Positions 26,509 through 35,302 of a stretch of 64,000 nt of DNA are shown piece by piece. Numbering within the stretch: position 1 is the stretch's first letter; each line of letters opens with the position of its first letter. The notes beneath the pieces were generated by a model. It ran no database searches, had not been told where the DNA came from, and was given only the letters and a program-made list of their open reading frames with translations. The DNA is from Draconibacterium sediminis (lineage in GTDB: Bacteria > Bacteroidota > Bacteroidia > Bacteroidales > Prolixibacteraceae): contig NZ_JRHC01000007.1 of the NCBI RefSeq assembly GCF_000949475.1, positions 173,495 to 237,494 on the forward strand, given 5' to 3'. Position numbers and translations under genes: made by a program.

Positions 26509-27075
26509 TTAATCCAACGAGTATACCTCGTCAACATATCGTAACGCGCACATCAGGTACATGCCCCGCTCGAAATACCGTAGAATATGGCTTTCAAACT
26601 CCATTACATCATCGATGTAATGCGCATTAAATACGCCTTTCATTGTTTCGTGAACCGCCAGCTTAAATTGCAGATCCTTTTTTTCGCGTTCATAATCTTC
26701 CCGGATAATCTCGTCCCAAAATTCATCGCCTGCAGCAGGGTAAGTACTTTTTAATTCCTGGCAACGTTTGTCGTATTTTGGTTTTAATTTATCAATCGTG
26801 TCAACCGGATAAAGATCGGCCATCGGTCCGCCACTTCTGTTTAAAGAGTCACAATTATTGTATTCCTCCCAGATTTCGCCAATGTACTTTTCGCCAAGTT
26901 TGAACAACAAAGGCTTGTATTTGGCCGGGTTCTCAGCCATTTCAGGCCAATATTCAAACACGACAGAAGTTAATGCAGGAGGAAGCTCCAGACTAAACCC
27001 TTTGTACCGATTCGCGTAAAGCTTCTCCATTTCGTCCATCCGGCGAATTAGATTTTCATAATCTTCAAGTCCCAT
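26509..27075 (-). CDS. Hypothetical protein, 188 residues
   Basis: A soluble, acidic, mostly helical protein with many Glu, Tyr and Lys (MGLEDYENLIRRMDEMEKLY). It has no signal peptide, no membrane helix and no motif that I recognise. It lies between two copies of the hairpin repeat and is followed 3' by repeat sequence. The upstream gene (27132-27479) reads in the same direction with a 56-bp gap, so they may be co-transcribed. Confidence 0.7.
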   Translation of the reverse strand: MGLEDYENLIRRMDEMEKLYANRYKGFSLELPPALTSVVFEYWPEMAENPAKYKPLLFKLGEKYIGEIWEEYNNCDSLNRSGGPMADLYPVDTIDKLKPKYDKRCQELKSTYPAAGDEFWDEIIREDYEREKKDLQFKLAVHETMKGVFNAHYIDDVMEFESHILRYFERGMYLMCALRYVDEVYSLD

Positions 27076-27131
27076 ATCTTGTTACTTTAAAGGATTAATT
27101 TCCTTACAAGTTAGGGCAGAATAAGTAAAAA

Positions 27132-27479
27132 TCAAACTTTCCGTTCGAGCACAAAAACGCCACACACGTCTTCGCTGTCGTAGGTTGAGCCAATGATTTG
27201 GGTTTCGGTAATGCGGTGTGTTTCGAAAGTATTGGGCAGGTAACTGATTTCGCGGCCGTTTTGCAGGGCTTTTACTTCAACGCTCTCCAGCAGTAGTTTC
27301 CCGTCGGCCAGGGTGCCTTTTACCTTTTCGGTAACCTGAATGCTGTAGTTGTTTTTCACCTCTTCGGTAAACGAAAATATGCCACTAACCTCGTCGCCGG
27401 TTTGGATTAGCTCCACCTCTCCTACTGAATTTCCGTATTCAAAATCTTCGTTGTATGTCCAGTTCCCTGAAATATTCAT
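27132..27479 (-). CDS. Small beta-rich hypothetical protein
   Basis: I start at the ATG at 27479 (MNISGNWTYNEDFEYG), giving 115 residues. A longer reading from 27506 would begin upstream of the likely promoter: TAAGTTTG on the minus strand at 27495-27502. The protein consists of repeated strands (GEVELIQTGDEVSGIFSF, KVKGTLADGKLLLES), a pattern like that of small lipocalin-like proteins found in Bacteroidota. No function can be given. Confidence 0.7.
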   Translation of the reverse strand: MNISGNWTYNEDFEYGNSVGEVELIQTGDEVSGIFSFTEEVKNNYSIQVTEKVKGTLADGKLLLESVEVKALQNGREISYLPNTFETHRITETQIIGSTYDSEDVCGVFVLERKV

Positions 27480-27494
27480 CGTTGTAATTTTGCG

Positions 27495-27502
27495 CAAACT
27501 TA
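27495..27502 (-). promoter_or_regulatory. Candidate -7 element
   Basis: TAAGTTTG on the minus strand, matching TAnnTTTG, 16 bp before the ATG at 27479. It supports the shorter start of that gene. Confidence 0.4.
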
Positions 27503-27554
27503 GCAAATTTCCGGTTTGTGGGAAGAAACTATTACGGCACTAAGTCCGATCTCT

Positions 27555-27656
27555 GCCCCTCGGTTACAACGAGGGCTAATATTTTGTCGTTTGTACCGAC
27601 TACTGCTGTATTACAAATGCAAAGATGTTTTACCCCTCGTTGCAAACGTGGGATAG
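27555..27656. repeat. CCCCTCGTT/AACGAGGGG hairpin repeat, copy 2
   Basis: Same order of parts as copy 1: GCCCCTCGGTTACAACGAGGGC, GTCGTTTGTACCGAC, ATTACAAATGCAAAGATG, then ACCCCTCGTTGCAAACGTGGG. It has a few more mismatches within its hairpins than the other full copies. Confidence 0.75.
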
Positions 27657-27676
27657 TTGAGATCAAAAGACAACAG

Positions 27677-27850
27677 CTGCTATTCGTCCGGGGGGGACTA
27701 TCTGGCTTCGATCGGCGTACTTCGCCGGACGATTTCCTTTTGGTCATTTCATCCCGGCGCTTACACACCGGGTTATTTACTTTCGACGCTTTCAGCGCCA
27801 TAAAACGTCTGAAATTCCGGCACCGTTGGGCAATCAACTCGTCGTAACTT
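27677..27850. repeat. TTCGTCCGG...CGCCGGACGA repeat, copy 1
   Basis: Contains TTCGTCCGG, CTTCGCCGGACGA, CCCGGCGCTT, CACCGGGTTATT and CTTTCGACGCTTTCAGCGCC. The same blocks in the same order occur at 44006-44280. It fills most of the 705-bp gap 27480-28184, which holds no gene; ACCACGGGCGAAACCCGGGGTT at 27892 is another palindromic piece. Confidence 0.6.
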
Positions 27851-28118
27851 TATAATTCTACACAATGTCCCGAAGGGATAAAATATGAGTAACCACGGGC
27901 GAAACCCGGGGTTGATGTGAAAGTAAACAGAGGCGCAATTAATAAGTTATTCAAGGCACAATCGTTGTATGCGCCTCGTAATCTGACTCTTTTTATAGAG
28001 CCCCCTACTCAAATAATCAATTCTGAATTTTCAATCCTCAATTTCCATCATTCTCTTTTATTGGTAATTTCTGATTGGATATTGGATAATTTACATTTTG
28101 TACTAGCTAGTTTCCCTT

Positions 28119-28141
28119 TACCCCTCGTTCAAACGAGGGGC
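28119..28141. repeat. Single hairpin of the CCCCTCGTT family
   Basis: ACCCCTCGTTCAAACGAGGGG is one outer hairpin of the family without the rest. It lies 45 bp after the stop of the xylanase gene (minus strand) and could also work as a transcription barrier. Confidence 0.6.
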
Positions 28142-28184
28142 ATCAGAATCGTTATGTACAATCGATGTTTTTGGCTGATTCGCT

Positions 28185-29354
28185 TTACTGCAAAGTTTGT
28201 TTCGGTATTTCCAATACCGCTTTTAACGCTGGTTTGGCTTTCTTCTGCCTGTCGAAAAGAAGCGGATAGTTTGTTCTGCCGGGGATGGGGTACCCGTTTT
28301 TCCACGACATATCGTCCTGCACTCCCCACAGGGTTACCCGGTCAATTTTGTCGCGTTTGTTGTAAAAAATCCGGAACAGCTCCTCGTACCTTTCGGTTAG
28401 CTGTTGCTGCACCTCTTCGGGCAGCCCGTCTTTATAGGGGTCGAGGAATTCCTCAAATTCTTCCAGCTGAAACTGAGGGTGGCTCATCACCTGTCCGATA
28501 ATCTGCCCCTCTTTGGTCAGGGGGAGAACATCTACATCCAGTTCGGTGATCATAACTTTTACACCTAATGAGGCAAAGGTGTCGATGGCTGCTTCGATGT
28601 ATTCATTTTTTGGGAAATTCAGGCCCCAGTGTGCCTGTATGCCAACCCCGTCGATCCTGACTCCTTCTTTTTTCAACATCCGCACCAGGCGGGCTATGCC
28701 GTCTCTTTTTGTCGGTCGCCAGGCATTAAAATCGTTGTAATACAGTTCGGTATCCGGGGCATATTGGTTGGCATATTGAAAGGCATATTTTACCAGTGTA
28801 TCACCGTCGCCAACTGCATTTACCCAGGTGGTAGGACGATACGATCCATCGTTATCAATCACTTCGTTCACCACATCCCAGGCATGTACGCGCCCGGCAT
28901 ACCTTCCGGCTACTGCTTCGATGTGGCTGCGCATACGCTCGATCTGTTCCTGCGGAGTATTGGGATTACCCTCAGGATTCACAAAAAACCATTCAGGAGT
29001 CTGGTTGTGCCAAACCAGGGTATGCCCCACGATGAACATGCCGTTTTTTTCACCAAATTCCACAATCCGGTCGGCCGGTTCAAAATTATAAACTCCGGGA
29101 CGAGGGTTTATGGGAGCCGCTTTCATCGAATTCTCGGGCGTGATGGTATTAAACTGACTGGTTATGATGTTCCGGGCGGCCGTATCTCTCTCGGAAATTA
29201 CAAGTCCGTTAACGGCACTACCGAGTTTAAATGCACCCGCATAGGCTTCTTTTAAACTTTCAGGGGCAGCTTGCCCGTTGGTTTGTTCTGATTTTTTTTG
29301 AGCACACGATGAAATCAGGAAAAAACTTAAAATAAGAAGAATCGCATTTTTCAT
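28185..29354 (-). CDS. GH10 endo-1,4-beta-xylanase lipoprotein
   Basis: The 389-residue protein has a lipoprotein signal ending LISSC (Cys17). The GH10 barrel follows: ITPENSMKAAPINPRPG (start of barrel), HTLVWHNQTPEWF, and the acid/base Glu164 in AWDVVNEVIDNDG. TELYYNDFNAW, GIQAHWGL and the nucleophile Glu271 in VMITELDVDVLP come after it. All catalytic residues expected for the family are present. It should cleave xylan outside the cell or in the periplasm. It stands alone between hairpin repeats, with no other glycan gene adjacent, though a GH127-like gene lies 5.5 kb away on the same strand. Confidence 0.96.
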   Translation of the reverse strand: MKNAILLILSFFLISSCAQKKSEQTNGQAAPESLKEAYAGAFKLGSAVNGLVISERDTAARNIITSQFNTITPENSMKAAPINPRPGVYNFEPADRIVEFGEKNGMFIVGHTLVWHNQTPEWFFVNPEGNPNTPQEQIERMRSHIEAVAGRYAGRVHAWDVVNEVIDNDGSYRPTTWVNAVGDGDTLVKYAFQYANQYAPDTELYYNDFNAWRPTKRDGIARLVRMLKKEGVRIDGVGIQAHWGLNFPKNEYIEAAIDTFASLGVKVMITELDVDVLPLTKEGQIIGQVMSHPQFQLEEFEEFLDPYKDGLPEEVQQQLTERYEELFRIFYNKRDKIDRVTLWGVQDDMSWKNGYPIPGRTNYPLLFDRQKKAKPALKAVLEIPKQTLQ

Positions 29355-29515
29355 GGATTGGAATTTACTTTGGTTATTTAGAGTAGTTAAATTAGAAAAA
29401 AGATTTGTTCTTTCCTGAAAAGCAGGAAAAATATAAACTCCGGATAAAAATATTTAATGACACGAATTGGAAATTACTTTTCCGTTGATACGTGAAAGGT
29501 AGCTTGCCTACTCTA

Positions 29516-29618
29516 GCCCTCGTTTGTAACGAGGGATTATTATTTTGTCGTTTTTAACGACCACTTTTAGCATTACAAATGCGAAAATACCTTACCCCTC
29601 GTTACAAACGAGGGGTAG
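29516..29618. repeat. CCCCTCGTT/AACGAGGGG hairpin repeat, copy 3
   Basis: GCCCTCGTTTGTAACGAGGG, GTCGTTTTTAACGAC, CATTACAAATGCGAAAAT and ACCCCTCGTTACAAACGAGGGG in the same order and spacing as copies 1 and 2. It is the best-preserved copy. Confidence 0.8.
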
Positions 29619-29674
29619 TATAGTTAGAGTAAAGTCACCAAAAATTAATAGCAAAATTTGGTGCAACGTTTTTT

Positions 29675-29748
29675 TAACTCACCCTGATTGTGCCTTCGAC
29701 ACAATCGTCCCTCTCTTTTTGAAAAGAGAGGGAATGAGGGAGAGTTAG
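29675..29748. repeat. Three-arm palindromic element
   Basis: Outer arms TAACTCACCCTGATT and AATGAGGGAGAGTTA pair. Inside are GATTGTG-CCTTCGA-CACAATC and a perfect 12-bp hairpin TCCCTCTCTTTT/AAAAGAGAGGGA (29708-29733). The whole can fold like a cloverleaf. The rest of the 449-bp gap (29355-29803) shows no gene. Confidence 0.6.
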
Positions 29749-29803
29749 CTGTAAATTGTATTGCTTTCAGTTCTATTGGTGATTACGGAAATACATAAAT
29801 ATT

Positions 29804-30445
29804 TTACTTCCGAAACTTATACCCCAGCGAAAACATAAACGAACGGTTGCGCATTGTTACATCGGGGTTGGCTTTGGGTGCAACGTTATTCAACGCAAAA
29901 TGAGCGGTGAACTCAATCAAAAACGAATTAAACTCAAAACCTCCGCCAACGCCCAAACCTAATCCCAGGCGCTGCAAATCGTCGTCCTCATCGGGTCCCC
30001 ACACCATGTCCCTGCCGTTTTCCGACTTTATTTTGCCGCTAAGGCCAATGCCAAGGTAAGGGCCACACATTCCGTACAATTTTATGTCGTTTACATTGGT
30101 ATACAATTTCCCAAACACAGGAATATCGAGGTACCACAGGTTGACTTTCGAGCTGGCACTGTACCACATATCGTCAACGGTCTCCGGCTGATTTACTTTT
30201 ATGCCTTTTGTGGTCATTAACAGCGCCGTTTCAATACCCGCACCTTCGTTAATTCCCCATTCAAATGTTGGCCCAAAGTGAAATCCCGATCTCATATCCA
30301 AGGGTTCGGTTAAAATTTCACCGTTTGTTTCAATCAACATATCCGACAAGGTATATCCGGCTTTTATTCCAATGGTTTGTGCCAGCAAACCAACTGAAAA
30401 GAAAGTAAAAGCAAGCATTGCTACTAACCGGGTAAACGTTTTCAT
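29804..30445 (-). CDS. Outer-membrane beta-barrel protein (PorT-like)
   Basis: I start at the ATG at 30445, which opens a normal signal peptide (MKTFTRLVAMLAFTFFSVG, cleavage near LLAQ). The longer reading from 30583 adds 46 residues without a signal sequence. The mature part of about 190 residues begins IGIKAGYTLSDM and has alternating strands, GFHFGPTFEWGINEGAGIE and GLGLGVGGGFEF, ending NRSFMFSLGYKFRK with the C-terminal aromatic pattern of outer-membrane barrels (OMP_b-brl_2 type). A role in transport or structure cannot be specified. The 297-bp gap upstream contains a small hairpin near 30622 (TTGCTTAGC/GCTTAGCAA) and no gene. Confidence 0.85.
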   Translation of the reverse strand: MKTFTRLVAMLAFTFFSVGLLAQTIGIKAGYTLSDMLIETNGEILTEPLDMRSGFHFGPTFEWGINEGAGIETALLMTTKGIKVNQPETVDDMWYSASSKVNLWYLDIPVFGKLYTNVNDIKLYGMCGPYLGIGLSGKIKSENGRDMVWGPDEDDDLQRLGLGLGVGGGFEFNSFLIEFTAHFALNNVAPKANPDVTMRNRSFMFSLGYKFRK

Positions 30446-30689
30446 AACTTTCGATTTTGGCTTATAGCATTCTATACGTGCCGGAATCGATATATGTTTT
30501 GGTGTAGAATAAAGCGCGATGAACCAGCAGGAACACAAGCATATGAATATCGTTTCACGCAAAGGAATGAAGAAGCACAACAATCGCAGAGGTTTTTAAC
30601 TCATTACAACGTTTAACTTAATTGCTTAGCGAAAAGCTTAGCAATCTTAGGGTGATTGATCTGATTATTGCAACGAGAGTAATTTGCAT

Positions 30690-30717
30690 AAAAAAAGGTC
30701 GCTTGATAAGCGACCTC
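30690..30717 (-). terminator. Terminator after the DUF4382 gene
   Basis: GGTCGCTT/AAGCGACC stem with a 3-base loop, followed on the minus strand by seven T. It lies 26 bp past the stop of the DUF4382 lipoprotein gene. Confidence 0.85.
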
Positions 30718-30742
30718 TCCTGTTCAATTTCGTATTTAATAC

Positions 30743-31276
30743 TTAGTCTTTAATAACAGTTAAAACGGGTTTTAACGAATAGCTTCCGTTTCCTTTGTCA
30801 ACTACCGACTGTTCAGCATCAAAGTCGAGCATCATACTAAATGTTTCGCCATCGGCAATCGAGTCGTGTACATTTACTTTCAGCCCTGATTGCTGTCCCG
30901 AAGGCGTATCCATATCCACAGTATCGTTTTCACCAATCACAAGCTGGTTGTTTTCGCCCAGTATCAAACGTATTTGCGACAGGTAACCAGCCGGAATTTC
31001 GTCATCAGATAACTGAATACTAACACCGTTCATTAACTCCAGCAAATCGATCTGTCCCATGGTATCCAGTTCCAGATCCATCCATTTGCCTTCAGTTGTA
31101 TCGGCATCGTTCACATTAATTCGCAGGCCCTGGATATCAACAAGTACTTTGCTGTATTCTGCCGGGGCATCGGTTAAGTTTACTTTTAAGGTACCGTTTC
31201 CGGCCTTGTTGTCGTCGTCGCTGCAAGCCACAAAAAATGTTGCTGCAATAATAAATACTGTAATAAATTTCTTCAT
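30743..31276 (-). CDS. DUF4382 domain lipoprotein
   Basis: The 177-residue protein has a lipobox ending FFVAC (Cys18), then an acidic linker SDDDNKAGNG. The DUF4382 domain starts GTLKVNLTDAPAEYSKVLVDIQGLRI and continues with GYLSQIRLILGENNQLVIGE and GLKVNVHDSIADGETFSMML. The family is common in Bacteroidota and Proteobacteria, is surface or periplasm exposed, and has no known activity. It is rich in Asp, so metal binding is possible but not shown. It has its own terminator. Confidence 0.9.
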   Translation of the reverse strand: MKKFITVFIIAATFFVACSDDDNKAGNGTLKVNLTDAPAEYSKVLVDIQGLRINVNDADTTEGKWMDLELDTMGQIDLLELMNGVSIQLSDDEIPAGYLSQIRLILGENNQLVIGENDTVDMDTPSGQQSGLKVNVHDSIADGETFSMMLDFDAEQSVVDKGNGSYSLKPVLTVIKD

Positions 31277-31362
31277 GATGGTTTTGTGTTTATTAAAAAA
31301 TATAACGCAAATTATTGAAAAATGTTGAGAACATCAACATTTCAACAGCTAAGATGATTCAG

Positions 31363-32193
31363 CTAACCTGTTCCCGACAACACATTCAACAACTTACTGC
31401 AACCGCCATTTCGTATATATTCAGAGTGCTCTTCTGCTGTAGCAAATGTCTTTCCGCATATCTTACTACAGTGTACCTCTCCCCTGTTTTCCATCAGAAA
31501 ATCGAGCATCTTCTGTTCCACTCCGGGGACGATAAACCTTACCTCACCAGGATTCTCACGAAACCACTTTTCGGCACCCAGATAAACAGCAGCGCCAAGT
31601 GCGCCACAGGCATTGCCACTCAATCCTATTCCGCCGGCAAAACCGGCCAGCATCATTGCTTTTTCTTTGTCGGCACCCATTTTTTCGGCCACAATACTGG
31701 CACAACTTACAATGGGCATGTCAGAACTTTCGGGCGTTAAAGCCAGGCTTCGTTCTGCCGTTGTCACTGCTTCGGGTGCCCAACGGCCTATCAAGCGGGC
31801 ACAATTCAGCGGTTTCCCGCTTATAAAAAATTTAATTTGCCCCAGCACAGATTTTTGGTTACAGTTTGTAATATCGCGGCAATTCACACTTGATTTTCTT
31901 TGGTTAAATGAATCAACCAGATCACGGGCGGTTGAAATAGCCAGCGAAGTGGCAGCGTTTGGGTCTTTCGTTCTTCGGTTGGCCTCGGCACCGGCAGCAA
32001 GAGCAGCTCCCCAAAGCATTCCGCATTGGTGCCCCTCTTGCAAAATTCCGCCACATAATGGCCCGGTTGCCTTCTCAACTTCACTGTCGCGCTGTCCGAA
32101 ATTTTTATTTACCACCGCAAATAGTGCCCCGGTGCACCCCAGTTTAAACAGGAGGCTGCGGGCTTCTTTTCTGGTTGAACAGGTGTTTTTCAT
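31363..32193 (-). CDS. C_GCAxxG_C_C family putative redox protein
   Basis: Starting at the ATG at 32193 the product has 276 residues; the longer reading from 32238 adds 15 unlikely residues. The family pattern is visible: GCTGALFAVVN, GPLCGGILQEGHQCGMLWGA, GLSGNACGALGAAVYLG and later single Cys residues (HCSKICG, NGGCSK). About a dozen cysteines suggest metal or Fe-S binding or redox activity, which is the current idea for this family; no function has been proven. There is no signal peptide, though the hydrophobic Gly/Ala segments may be membrane associated. Confidence 0.8.
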   Translation of the reverse strand: MKNTCSTRKEARSLLFKLGCTGALFAVVNKNFGQRDSEVEKATGPLCGGILQEGHQCGMLWGAALAAGAEANRRTKDPNAATSLAISTARDLVDSFNQRKSSVNCRDITNCNQKSVLGQIKFFISGKPLNCARLIGRWAPEAVTTAERSLALTPESSDMPIVSCASIVAEKMGADKEKAMMLAGFAGGIGLSGNACGALGAAVYLGAEKWFRENPGEVRFIVPGVEQKMLDFLMENRGEVHCSKICGKTFATAEEHSEYIRNGGCSKLLNVLSGTG

Positions 32194-32244
32194 TTTATAA
32201 AATCGTTTTGGATTGCTTTGCGGGAAGTAACAGACCATCAGCGA

Positions 32245-32322
32245 TGTTATTTCGAATGAGGTACGAATGAGAAATCTGTTTCAATTGTTAGAGATTTCTC
32301 CTCATTCTTCGTCGAAATGACA
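32245..32322. repeat. GTCATTTCGA-type long palindrome
   Basis: TTATTTCGAATGAGGTACG through GAGAAATCT (32247-32277) pairs with AGATTTCTCCTCATTCTTCG through GAAATGAC (32292-32321), leaving a loop of about 14 bases. Such palindromes are scattered in Bacteroidota chromosomes. It lies between two minus-strand genes. Confidence 0.65.
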
Positions 32323-32367
32323 TTAAAGTCTGTTTCAATCTTTTTCATTTTTTTAGGTTATTTAAAC

Positions 32368-33564
32368 TTACATTTCAATCGAAGACATAATATACTCACG
32401 CACCAGCTTAAACAACTTCGATTTACCGGCCCAGTTTCCGCTGGTAAATACCACGGTCATATCCAGCTCGGGGAAAACCATAATTACCTGTCCGCCCCAG
32501 CCATTGGCACGATACATTTTTATGTTTTTGCCACTGTGGTACAAATCGCTTTGCCACCAGGTGTAGCCGTATCCGTTTTTACCCGAATCTTCAATAGGGA
32601 GATTTATCCCAACATTGTTATTGTAAACGGTTGAGCTTTTTGCCACCCATTCGGCAGACAGAATGCGCTCGCCGTTCCACATTCCGTTATCGAGGTATGT
32701 AACTCCCAGTTTCAGCATATCGCGGGGAGTAACACTCAAAGAACTGGCTGCTTCAACAACTACTCCATCCGAATATTTCATCCACGTACCTTCTTTAATT
32801 CCCAGCGGTTCGAACAAGTATTTTTTCGAAAATTCGTCGAGATTTAGGCCGGTTGCGTTTCTTAAAATCTCACCAAGAATAACAATACCACCGCCGTTGT
32901 AGGTAAAAAATGTTCCGGGTTCGGCCCACCATTCACGATCTAAAACACAAGTTACCGGGTCGTTACAATCGAAATACAAACGATCCATGTCGTTGGCCGA
33001 TTCTGTACCGTGCGCGGCGCTCCATTCGTCCCAGGCCAATCCCGAAGTCATGGTAAGCAGATGTTCGATAGTAATGTATTCGCGGTTATTGGTTTTCAGA
33101 TGCTGATGTTCGGGCAGGTAATCAAAAATCGACTGATCTACACTTTCGATAAAACCTTTATCGATGGCGATTCCGATACATGCCGACACAAAACTTTTTG
33201 TTACCGACATCACACTGTGCATGGTTTCCGGACCGTATTCCACGTACTCGCCATGGTAATAAGGTTTGTCCCATGCATACAAATGGCCAGGGAAATACTG
33301 TTCAACAACCAGTTTATCATTTTTGTAGATCAACATGGAGTGAATTTCACCAAATTTCCCTGCGTAGATTTTCCGGATAGCATCCTGAATAAAACGTTCA
33401 TCAATATTGGCGTCAACCGGTGTGCCAACATGAATTCCGTCGTTCATTTCTGCCGGAGGAGTTAGAACAACCTCCTCCCTTTTTTTATTGTTACACGAGC
33501 TGGCTCCCAATACTGCCTGCAGTATTACCAATATGAGTAACATTCTTCCGATAAGCAGTTTCAT
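32368..33564 (-). CDS. Serine hydrolase lipoprotein (class C beta-lactamase/NylB-like)
   Basis: The 398-residue protein has a lipobox ending GASSC (Cys24). The active-site motifs are S-V-T-K at 120-123 and Y-N-G at 222-224; the Y-N-[SG]-G form is that of 6-aminohexanoate-dimer hydrolase-like members rather than the Y-x-N of true beta-lactamases. ANGWGGQVIMVFPE near the C-terminus takes the place of the K-T-G strand. It is probably an esterase or amidase in the periplasm or at the outer membrane. The adjacent acyltransferase-ankyrin gene ends 10 bp upstream, so the two may form an operon. Confidence 0.9.
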   Translation of the reverse strand: MKLLIGRMLLILVILQAVLGASSCNNKKREEVVLTPPAEMNDGIHVGTPVDANIDERFIQDAIRKIYAGKFGEIHSMLIYKNDKLVVEQYFPGHLYAWDKPYYHGEYVEYGPETMHSVMSVTKSFVSACIGIAIDKGFIESVDQSIFDYLPEHQHLKTNNREYITIEHLLTMTSGLAWDEWSAAHGTESANDMDRLYFDCNDPVTCVLDREWWAEPGTFFTYNGGGIVILGEILRNATGLNLDEFSKKYLFEPLGIKEGTWMKYSDGVVVEAASSLSVTPRDMLKLGVTYLDNGMWNGERILSAEWVAKSSTVYNNNVGINLPIEDSGKNGYGYTWWQSDLYHSGKNIKMYRANGWGGQVIMVFPELDMTVVFTSGNWAGKSKLFKLVREYIMSSIEM

Positions 33565-33574
33565 GGCTTCAAAT

Positions 33575-35302
33575 TTATGAGTTAGTTGATATTATTTCAG
33601 CAATTACAGGACGTGTTTTTTCAATCCTGTTCAAATCGAGTTGGAGTCCGAGTGGCTCGTATACTTTGGCAAAATATTCATAGATTCCTTTAACTGCTTC
33701 AAAAGGAGCCATAACCGACTGTGCAGCTGTGGCACCTGAATTATTTACTACGGAAGTATCGATACCTTTGTTTAATAATGCTTTAACTATTTCGGTCCGG
33801 CAGAAAAAAGCAGCGGTATGCAGTGCGGTAGAACCATCGTTATTGGTTACGTTCAGGTTGGCTCCGGCGTCGATCAGTACCTGGGCAATTTCTGTTTTTC
33901 CGAATACACTGGCAGTCATTAAAGGGCTCGAACCACCAGCAGGCTCTTTTTCATTCAAATCGGCTCCAGCTGCAATTATTGATTTTACAGCTTCAATGTT
34001 GCCGGCAATTACTGCTGCATGTATACTGTTCCCGCTTTGAGGCGCTGTTTTTGTTTCTGTTGTTTCTGTTTTCTGTTCTTCATTGTTTTCAGTTGTTCCG
34101 GGATATGCAGTAAAAGCAGCCATTACAATTACTACCGATAGTATTGCAGTAGCAACGGTTTTTGTATTAATCTCGCGCTGACGGATTGTTCGCCACGAGT
34201 AAATAAGCAGGTTTGAAAGAGCAAAGGTTAATAGGGTAACCATCAGGAATTTTACCATCGGCGGAATAGGTAATGCCATTAACGACAGTGCAACCACGCC
34301 AAGTACAATTGTGTGTATGATATAAACCGAGTACGAATTGCGGTTCAGCTCGTCCATAAGTGCATACCTTTTATTTAGGCTGTGACGGAAACCATAAAGG
34401 AATACATACAGCAAAGTAAGTTGCGATGCCAGGCCAAAAGCATAATAAGCAACACGGTCGGCAAACTGCGAAATGAAATAGTAGTTACGTTGCGGATCGA
34501 TTATATTAAAAAAGGTATTCAGGGCAACCGCGGTAAAAATACCCAGAGTGAAAGTCAGCACTACATTTGCAATAATATACAGGCGTTTATTCTTTTTAGT
34601 TGATTCGAACACTTTTAACTTGTAGCAAAGTGTACCCAGCAAAAACGACATAAAATAAACCAGCAGGCGCTCGCGTTGAAAATGCAGAATGGCAGAATCG
34701 TACCAGCCGTTAAGTCCCAGTTGAGCAATTGTAACGCTGTAAACAACTCCAACTACAAACATTACGATTACAGCTGTTTTCAGGTTTATTTTTAATGACA
34801 GCACTTTTGTTTTTGCAAGTACCAGGTAAATCACCTGAAACAGGAACAGTACAGGCAAAAACCACAACCAGTTTTGCGCCGGGTTATTGGCATAAAAACT
34901 TAGGTCGCTTCCTGCCCGTTCAAAAAAGTGAAAGTATGAGAACCATTCTTCCTGTGGTAAACCCCGTGAATATAAAAAGATGAATTTGTAAGCAGGAATC
35001 AACGTAAAAACGGCGATTACCCAGGGAATCAAAATGCGTTTCACTTTTGATTTAATAAATTCGACTGATGTTTTTGACTTCAGCGATAGCGGAACAAGAT
35101 ATCCGGAAATAAAGAAGATCGTAAACATTATAAAAAGGTCGAGATACAAACGGATCATTCCGATTGAATTTGCTTTTACGGGATCAACAACGATCCAGGA
35201 GTTTTGCAAAACATGTTCATAAACCAATCCTGAGTGTAGCACCACAACAAGAAAGATCATTAATGTTCTTAAATGGTCGAGAAAATAAATTCGTGTTTTC
35301 AT
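33575..35302 (-). CDS. Acyltransferase-3 membrane protein fused to ankyrin repeats
   Basis: The protein has 575 residues. Residues 1-400 form the acyltransferase-3 (PF01757) domain: RIYFLDHLRTLMIFLVVVLH with the conserved His after the first helix, then about ten membrane helices ending near AILSVVIVMAAFTAYPG. A Thr/Glu/Lys-rich linker (about 405-425) leads to three or four ankyrin repeats: HAAVIAGNIEAVKSIIAAGA, SPLMTASVFGKTEIAQVLID and TALHTAAFFCRTEIVKALLN. The first part should transfer acyl groups to a glycan or lipid; the ankyrin part should bind a protein. I know the single domains well but not this fusion as a common form. It is divergent from an AraC-TPR regulator and 10 bp upstream of a serine hydrolase gene. 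Confidence 0.9.
   Translation of the reverse strand: MKTRIYFLDHLRTLMIFLVVVLHSGLVYEHVLQNSWIVVDPVKANSIGMIRLYLDLFIMFTIFFISGYLVPLSLKSKTSVEFIKSKVKRILIPWVIAVFTLIPAYKFIFLYSRGLPQEEWFSYFHFFERAGSDLSFYANNPAQNWLWFLPVLFLFQVIYLVLAKTKVLSLKINLKTAVIVMFVVGVVYSVTIAQLGLNGWYDSAILHFQRERLLVYFMSFLLGTLCYKLKVFESTKKNKRLYIIANVVLTFTLGIFTAVALNTFFNIIDPQRNYYFISQFADRVAYYAFGLASQLTLLYVFLYGFRHSLNKRYALMDELNRNSYSVYIIHTIVLGVVALSLMALPIPPMVKFLMVTLLTFALSNLLIYSWRTIRQREINTKTVATAILSVVIVMAAFTAYPGTTENNEEQKTETTETKTAPQSGNSIHAAVIAGNIEAVKSIIAAGADLNEKEPAGGSSPLMTASVFGKTEIAQVLIDAGANLNVTNNDGSTALHTAAFFCRTEIVKALLNKGIDTSVVNNSGATAAQSVMAPFEAVKGIYEYFAKVYEPLGLQLDLNRIEKTRPVIAEIISTNS

Noticed and set aside
27917..28501. 194-codon plus frame across the gap and the xylanase 3' end
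   Set aside because: Mostly antisense to the GH10 gene and starts in repeat sequence.
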